From Sinomicrobium oceani (lineage in GTDB: Bacteria > Bacteroidota > Bacteroidia > Flavobacteriales > Flavobacteriaceae), in the NCBI RefSeq assembly GCF_900119185.1, contig NZ_FPJE01000002.1, forward strand, positions 1 to 64,000: a stretch of 64,000 bases of DNA. Reading direction: 5' to 3'. Position numbers and translations under genes: made by a program. This document shows, piece by piece, positions 59,157 through 64,000 of the stretch. A model generated the notes under the pieces. The model saw only the letters and a program-made list of their open reading frames with translations, did not search any database and was not told the origin of the DNA. Numbering within the stretch: position 1 is the first letter of the stretch; the number at the start of each line of letters is the position of its first letter.

Positions 59157-60443
59157 TCAACCATTCACATCGATCAGCAACCTCTTCTGTTCCCTTTGAT
59201 ACGTATACACTGTGTAATTACAGAGGTACTTTGCTATCGCCTTGGAGACAAACACTCCAATACACACGGGGATAAAGAGCTGGTAACCACCTTCCGCCAT
59301 GGCACAGGTCAGAAAAAGCGCCGTTAACGGCGCATGTATAGCAGCACTTAGCATGGCCCCTGCTCCTATCAGCGCAAAATTCAATACAATAAGATCGGTA
59401 CGGAAAAAATAATTGGAAAGAACGGCTACCAGAATACCAAGAACAGCGCCTGTTACAAGGCTCGGCGCAAATACACCTCCGTCGCCACCGGCTCCGAGTG
59501 TCAATGATGCTGCTATAGGCTTTATCATTATAAAACACCATAAGGTAATTACAAAACCCCAGGGATGATGGGTTATCAATCCGGGAACCATAAATTCGTA
59601 AATCGCATGATAGCTGTCTCCGTAAATACCAGGAAGAAAGAAAACGGCAATCCCTACCAGTACAGCCCCGACATTAACCCGAATGACGTTATTTCTGATG
59701 GATGCAAACCGTTTTTTGATATATATGACACTCTTCGTAAAGTAAACTGCCAACAGACCTGCCAGCCCACTCAGTACTATCATAAAGGGTACGGCAGTCA
59801 TCTTCCATTGGGCAACCCGGAAATCGAACAGCCTTTCACCGTCCACGAGATGTACGAATCCCCAGGCTATCAGTACGGCTACCCCATAACTCAGACCAAT
59901 GGTCTTATTGATCTTTCTTGAAATAACCTCTACGGCAAACAGGAACCCCGCAACCGGACTACCGAATAAAGCAGTAATTCCGGCAGCCACACCGGCACCT
60001 ATCAGTTCTGTTTTATAGCGGTTGGCAATACCTTTCCTCCGGTGTGCAGAAGCACCTATCGCAGCCGTGGCCACTACAGTAGATACCTCTATTCCGGTGG
60101 ATCCCCCAAATACGACAGTCAAAAATCCGTTGACATAATGAGAAGGGATTTTATACCAGGGGAGTTCATCCTTTCGGTGGTCCAGCGTATGAAAAATTTC
60201 AACGATTCCCTTATTCCTTTTTCCTCTGAACAAATACGTCCTTATAAAATAAATCAGGGTAATCCCGACAGAAAGGACTACCAAAAAAAGCCAGGGCCAT
60301 TCCTTAATATGGGCAAAAAGTGCAGTTTCAAAATACTCGGTAACTCTTTTTAAAGTAAAGCCCAGCAGGGCCGATAAAAAACCGACAATCGCCGCTGCAG
60401 ATACCAAACCGTAATAACTTTTTCTTATAACATTTTTTTTCAT
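59157..60443 (-). CDS. ClC-family chloride channel/transporter
   Basis: The 428-residue protein has the ClC topology with the filter regions GGSTGIEVS (about 113-121, replacing GSGIP), GAGVAAGITALFGSPVAGFLFAVEV, SLTLGAGGDGGVFAPSLVTGAVLG (GxFxP-like) and the C-terminal tyrosine region. No CBS domains are present. The glutamate of GIEVS is in the place of the gating glutamate. It likely exchanges chloride or other anions for protons. Confidence 0.9.
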   Translation of the reverse strand: MKKNVIRKSYYGLVSAAAIVGFLSALLGFTLKRVTEYFETALFAHIKEWPWLFLVVLSVGITLIYFIRTYLFRGKRNKGIVEIFHTLDHRKDELPWYKIPSHYVNGFLTVVFGGSTGIEVSTVVATAAIGASAHRRKGIANRYKTELIGAGVAAGITALFGSPVAGFLFAVEVISRKINKTIGLSYGVAVLIAWGFVHLVDGERLFDFRVAQWKMTAVPFMIVLSGLAGLLAVYFTKSVIYIKKRFASIRNNVIRVNVGAVLVGIAVFFLPGIYGDSYHAIYEFMVPGLITHHPWGFVITLWCFIMIKPIAASLTLGAGGDGGVFAPSLVTGAVLGILVAVLSNYFFRTDLIVLNFALIGAGAMLSAAIHAPLTALFLTCAMAEGGYQLFIPVCIGVFVSKAIAKYLCNYTVYTYQREQKRLLIDVNG

Positions 60444-60608
60444 CGGTTTTTCGCTCTAAACATAGTTTCCTCCGGCAAAAGTAGCATAAAACCTCCGGAA
60501 ACATAATATACGATCCGAAAAACGAACTTTTTACCTGTCGTGTGGCCAGACCGTGTTATGTAGCTGTAATGCCCTGTAGTTTTCGGATGGTCCGAAAGAT
60601 TACAAACA

Positions 60609-60640
60609 AAAGAGGTTGTCCGCGGGGAACAACCTCTTTG
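60609..60640 (-). terminator. terminator-like hairpin downstream of dsbD
   Basis: AAAGAGGTTGT (60609-60619) pairs with ACAACCTCTTT (60629-60639), flanked by A/T-rich sequence; on the minus strand the tail is TTTTGTTTGT. The remainder of the 60444-60754 gap holds only a short AAAGGA/TCCTTT stem and nothing coding that I can support. Confidence 0.6.
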
Positions 60641-60754
60641 CTCAAAGGAAATCCAAAAAAAAAGCTAATTCAACATGAGCGTGTGTGTAAGATGGAAAGG
60701 ACCTCCTTTGATATGGTCATTCTCCGAATGTCTTTTGGTATACCATCCGGTATG

Positions 60755-62779
60755 TTAAAGGTCGTTTTCTTGTAATCCGAATTGTTTTATCCCTTTGTTC
60801 AGCCATTGCAGGTAACGTGCGGCATCCGGCTCATAACCCACCGGAGAAACCAGGTCGTTCGCTTCCGGACTGGTAATGGCATAAAAAGGCTGGGCATTGG
60901 CCCGGTACCTCGAAATCTGGAAATCGCTCCACTTTTGCCCTATCGTAATAATTTTCTTTCCGGTATCCGGGGAAACATACCGTTCGTTTTCCGGGAGCTT
61001 CCGCTTGTCATCTACATACAGCGAGATCAGGACAAAGTTGTTTTTCAGACGTTGCAGTACAGCCGGATCGGACCATACCCGCTCTTCCATTTTCCTGCAG
61101 TTTACACAGGCGTGTCCTGTGAAATCGAGCAGGACCGGTTTGTTCACCTTTCGTGCATAAGCCACGCCTTTATCGTAATCGGTAAACAAGGCGATATCGT
61201 GAGGTCCGGCATGTGCCCCTTCCGGAAATACGGCCGGTGTTCCGCCAGCCACCCCTCCTCTGGCATAACCTACACCGTGGGGAGATTCGCTGTATTGCAT
61301 GGGAGGAGGAAAACCGCTGATCAGCTTTAAGGGAGCACCCCAGAGTCCGGGAACCAGATATATGGTAAACATCAGTACCGTCAGGGCAAGCCCCAGACGA
61401 GGAACCGAAATATGAGTCCCAGGCGAATCGTGAGGCAGTTTGATCCACCCGAAAAGATACAGGGTCAACCCCGTAAACACGGCAATCCATATCGCGATAA
61501 AAAGCTCTCTTTCCAGCACGTGTAACTGCAATACCAGATCGGCATTAGAGAGGAATTTAAAGGCCAGCGCCAGTTCCAGAAACCCAAGGAAAACTTTTAC
61601 CGTATTCAGCCATCCGCCCGACCGGGGCAATGAATTCATCCATCCCGGGAACATGGCAAACAGCATAAAAGGTAAAGCGAGAGCCGAAGAAAAACCCAGC
61701 ATCCCTATTACCGGTGCCACCCCTCCCCTGCCTGCCGCTTCCACCAACAGGGTCCCTACAATAGGACCGGTACAGGAAAAAGAGACGATAGCCAGTGCAA
61801 GGGCCATAAAGAGTATCCCTATCATACCGCCGCGGTCGGACTGCCTGTCTACCTTATTTGCCCAGGAGTACGGCAATACGATCTCAAATGCTCCCAGGAA
61901 AGAAGCGGCAAATATGATGAGTAATAAAAAAAAGACCAGGTTAAACCATGCATTCGTCGATAGGGCATTCAGGGAGTCAGCCCCGAAAATACCGGTAACC
62001 AGTGACCCCAGTATAACATAAATCACTATAATGGAAATACCGTAAAAAACAGCATTTCTGATCCCCGAAGCCCTGTTTTTACTTTGTTTGGTAAAGAAAC
62101 TTACCGTCATAGGGATCATCGGAAATACACAAGGGGTCAGCAGGGCTGCGAAACCCGAGAGAAAAGCGATAAAGAAAATCGTCAGCATCCCTTTATTTGC
62201 GCTTCCCGTATCCACAAAATTTTTGTCATCACCTGCGGACGGGGTCTTTTCTGTAGCTGCTACATCACCGTCCTTCTCCGGCAAAGCCGTATTCTTATCG
62301 ATAACAAAACGGAATTCCTTACTGTCAAAAATACAGCTCTCGTCATTACAGGCCTGAAATTCAACAGTGGCATGTATCGAAGAAAGATCGTCTTCCAGCA
62401 CCTCGATTTTCTGGCTGAAACGTGCATTGTTTTCAAAGTACGACAGATCCGTCTCAAAAACCCGGTCATATTCCGTGATCGGTTTGCTCTCGACAGTTGC
62501 TCCCGATACTGCATACCCGGTCCCCGCATTCTCAAAGGTAAACACCGTAGGCAGCGCCCCGCTTTCCGGTAAATGCTGGGAGTACAGATGCCAATGGTCA
62601 TCTATCTTTGCCGTAAACACCAGGTTGTATTCCGTATCCGATAACTTTTCGATATCCGTATCCCACTTCACAGGTTCCATAATCTGTCCGCAGACACTCC
62701 GGATACCGGTAAAGAGCAGTACCGAAAACAGTATGGCATACCTGCGGAAACCCCGTATATTTGTTTGGCTTTTATTCAT
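60755..62779 (-). CDS. dsbD: thiol:disulfide interchange protein DsbD
   Basis: The 674-residue protein has a signal peptide, an N-terminal DsbD-alpha domain (with the Cys pair in FQACNDESCIFD, about 140-147) and eight transmembrane helices (about 205-480). The helical core has the redox Cys in LTPCVFPMIP and SFSCTGP. The C-terminal thioredoxin domain has the active site TGHACVNCRKME (about 560). It passes electrons from cytoplasmic thioredoxin to the periplasm. It is coupled to the TlpA-like gene: the starts/stops overlap by 8 bp. Confidence 0.95.
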   Translation of the reverse strand: MNKSQTNIRGFRRYAILFSVLLFTGIRSVCGQIMEPVKWDTDIEKLSDTEYNLVFTAKIDDHWHLYSQHLPESGALPTVFTFENAGTGYAVSGATVESKPITEYDRVFETDLSYFENNARFSQKIEVLEDDLSSIHATVEFQACNDESCIFDSKEFRFVIDKNTALPEKDGDVAATEKTPSAGDDKNFVDTGSANKGMLTIFFIAFLSGFAALLTPCVFPMIPMTVSFFTKQSKNRASGIRNAVFYGISIIVIYVILGSLVTGIFGADSLNALSTNAWFNLVFFLLLIIFAASFLGAFEIVLPYSWANKVDRQSDRGGMIGILFMALALAIVSFSCTGPIVGTLLVEAAGRGGVAPVIGMLGFSSALALPFMLFAMFPGWMNSLPRSGGWLNTVKVFLGFLELALAFKFLSNADLVLQLHVLERELFIAIWIAVFTGLTLYLFGWIKLPHDSPGTHISVPRLGLALTVLMFTIYLVPGLWGAPLKLISGFPPPMQYSESPHGVGYARGGVAGGTPAVFPEGAHAGPHDIALFTDYDKGVAYARKVNKPVLLDFTGHACVNCRKMEERVWSDPAVLQRLKNNFVLISLYVDDKRKLPENERYVSPDTGKKIITIGQKWSDFQISRYRANAQPFYAITSPEANDLVSPVGYEPDAARYLQWLNKGIKQFGLQENDL

Positions 62780-63914
62780 CTGTCTCCTTATTAAAAACCT
62801 TCGCCAATGTTTCCTGCAGGGCTTCCTCTCTCAGGTTTTTAGCGATAATGACACCTTCCGGGTCGATGAGAAAATTCTGTGGAATAGAATTTATCCCGTA
62901 TTTCACAGCAGCTTCGTTATCAAACCCTTTGAGATCGGAAAGGTGCAACCACGGTAGTTTATCTTCCGCTATGGCTTTTTCCCACAATGCCTTTTTACTG
63001 TCCAGCGAGACCCCGACTACGGTAAGCCCGCTGTCCTTATACTTCGCGTATGCCTGTAATACATTAGGGTTCTCTTTGCGACAGGGACCACACCAGCTCG
63101 CCCAGAAATCAAGAAAAACATAACCGCCTCTGAAATCTGACAGACTGATCATCTCCCCGTCCCGGTCGGGTTGCGAAAAATCGGGTGCAGGTTGTCCGAT
63201 CCCAGTCCGTTTAAATTTTTCTATAGCTTCCTTTATCTTTTTTCCGAAGAAGGATGTTCTGACATCGCGGGTTAAGGTATCGAACAATATATCCGCCCGG
63301 TCAAAATCCGGATAAGTAATATAGCGGTCCTGAATAATCATGGCGGCCGCGACCCTGTCCCTGTATTTCGTAATATAAAGGGATTGCACGGAGTCTGCAT
63401 ACGATGATAATGCCTCCCATTTCGAATCCATGAGATTTTGTTGTTCAGGGGTCAGTTTCACTTTCCCCCCCTGGGAAAGCGAGTCGGAAAACCTGTACAC
63501 CGGGCCGGCTTTTTTCCTGATTAGAGAAAATACGTTCTCATAAAAATCCTGGTATACCTGGTTCTCCGACGCCCCGCTGATCCGGGCTTTATACAGAGAA
63601 TCCTTATGGGCACCGATCTCTATATGCTCATTGCTCAGCACAAAGCGTAGCCCGTTATCCTCTTCTTTAAACTTCAACAGATACAGCAAGGGTTCTTCCA
63701 CCGATCCGCGGAAAACAAAACCCCCTTTTTTGACCTCTGACGAATCTGTTTTTCCCCCGGCCTCCATGGCCTGAAGATAAATATAGCCACTGTCCATGCC
63801 TTCTATATTTCCACTGATCTCATAGCCCATATCTTTAACTTCTGTTTTACAGGAACTGCAAAACATGGTACCGCATACCGCAATGGCGGCCATTTTACTG
63901 TAAACTCTTCTCAT
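62772..63914 (-). CDS. TlpA/DUF4369 thiol-disulfide lipoprotein
   Basis: The 380-residue protein has a lipoprotein-like signal (TMFCSSC), an N-terminal DUF4369 domain (about 30-110, YEISGNIEGMDSGYIYLQAMEAGGKTDSSEVKKGGFVFRGSVEEPLLYLLKF), a helical middle and a C-terminal thioredoxin domain with the active site FLDFWASWCGPCRKENPNVL (CxxC about 276-279) and the cis-Pro segment SIPQNFLID. It is probably the DsbD substrate encoded with it. Its 5' promoter lies at the window end. Confidence 0.95.
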   Translation of the reverse strand: MRRVYSKMAAIAVCGTMFCSSCKTEVKDMGYEISGNIEGMDSGYIYLQAMEAGGKTDSSEVKKGGFVFRGSVEEPLLYLLKFKEEDNGLRFVLSNEHIEIGAHKDSLYKARISGASENQVYQDFYENVFSLIRKKAGPVYRFSDSLSQGGKVKLTPEQQNLMDSKWEALSSYADSVQSLYITKYRDRVAAAMIIQDRYITYPDFDRADILFDTLTRDVRTSFFGKKIKEAIEKFKRTGIGQPAPDFSQPDRDGEMISLSDFRGGYVFLDFWASWCGPCRKENPNVLQAYAKYKDSGLTVVGVSLDSKKALWEKAIAEDKLPWLHLSDLKGFDNEAAVKYGINSIPQNFLIDPEGVIIAKNLREEALQETLAKVFNKETDE

Positions 63915-64000
63915 TTTTGTTGTTTTTAGTCATGATGTTTCCTGTTCCGGTGGTAGTAGCCCGCGGAAAACGTAATTTTTCACTTTCTTTTCTATACTTT

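Noticed and set aside
1-64000. CRISPR array or prophage structural genes
   Set aside because: No regularly spaced direct repeats and no capsid, tail or terminase genes were seen on either strand.

Overview
The window looks like chromosomal DNA of a member of Bacteroidota, most likely a marine or soil Flavobacteriaceae. The sequence-based reasons are the many lipoproteins and AT-rich leaders without Shine-Dalgarno sites, promoter-like TTG-N(17-23)-TAnnTTTG elements, CarboxypepD_reg-like proteins, a TlpA/DUF4369 protein, a small SRP RNA of the Bacteroidota type, and a his operon in the order hisG-D-C-B-H-A-F-IE with the fused hisB and hisIE genes. No species is named because no search could be run.

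Layout. 1-0.7 kb: an IS256 transposase remnant fused through a 32-bp palindrome to a broken outer-membrane gene. 1-6.9 kb: metabolic and stress genes (VOC protein, alkaline phosphatase, Crp-like regulator, AhpD-like and DJ-1-like proteins, methionine aminopeptidase) with a dispersed GCTCATTTGCAA-type repeat in the gaps. 6.9-9.8 kb: an outer-membrane protein and an astacin protease whose upstream region is interrupted by a complete IS982 element with terminal repeats and an 8-bp target duplication. 10-19.7 kb: a mixture of small regulators, enzymes and hypotheticals, CorA and a META-domain lipoprotein. 19.8-27.5 kb: the complete histidine operon on the minus strand, preceded by a leader peptide with four consecutive His codons and a terminator hairpin (attenuator). 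27.7-42.4 kb: envelope and housekeeping genes (OmpA, ABC-F, transaldolase, SDR, SRP RNA, glutaminyl cyclase, SugE, PepE, an M1 peptidase cluster).

42.6-49.7 kb is the accessory part. A tRNA-Pro(GGG) gene is followed directly by an integrase with an internal deletion, an AbiE-like toxin-antitoxin pair with an extra third gene, a second shredded integrase, orphan small ORFs, and then an AT-rich AraC / acetyltransferase / cyclophilin-like / cupin / hydrolase cassette. I read this as a decayed integrative element at a tRNA attachment site. 49.8-57.1 kb carries DinB, VOC, HEAT-repeat and SpoU genes and a tightly coupled minus-strand operon (small membrane protein, frameshifted small gene, EreA/ChaN-like protein, membrane-anchored MutS homologue, esterase). 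57.1-64 kb holds an AraC regulator divergent from an oxidoreductase with a clear inverted-repeat operator, a ClC channel, and a DsbD/TlpA thiol-redox pair.

The most informative signals not explained by single gene calls are the his attenuator, a small gene that needs one extra A in an A7 run to be read and is bounded on both sides by ATGA overlaps, the AbiE-like three-gene module beside the tRNA, and several regulator genes whose TAnnTTTG box lies only 2-5 bases before the ATG (possible leaderless mRNAs).
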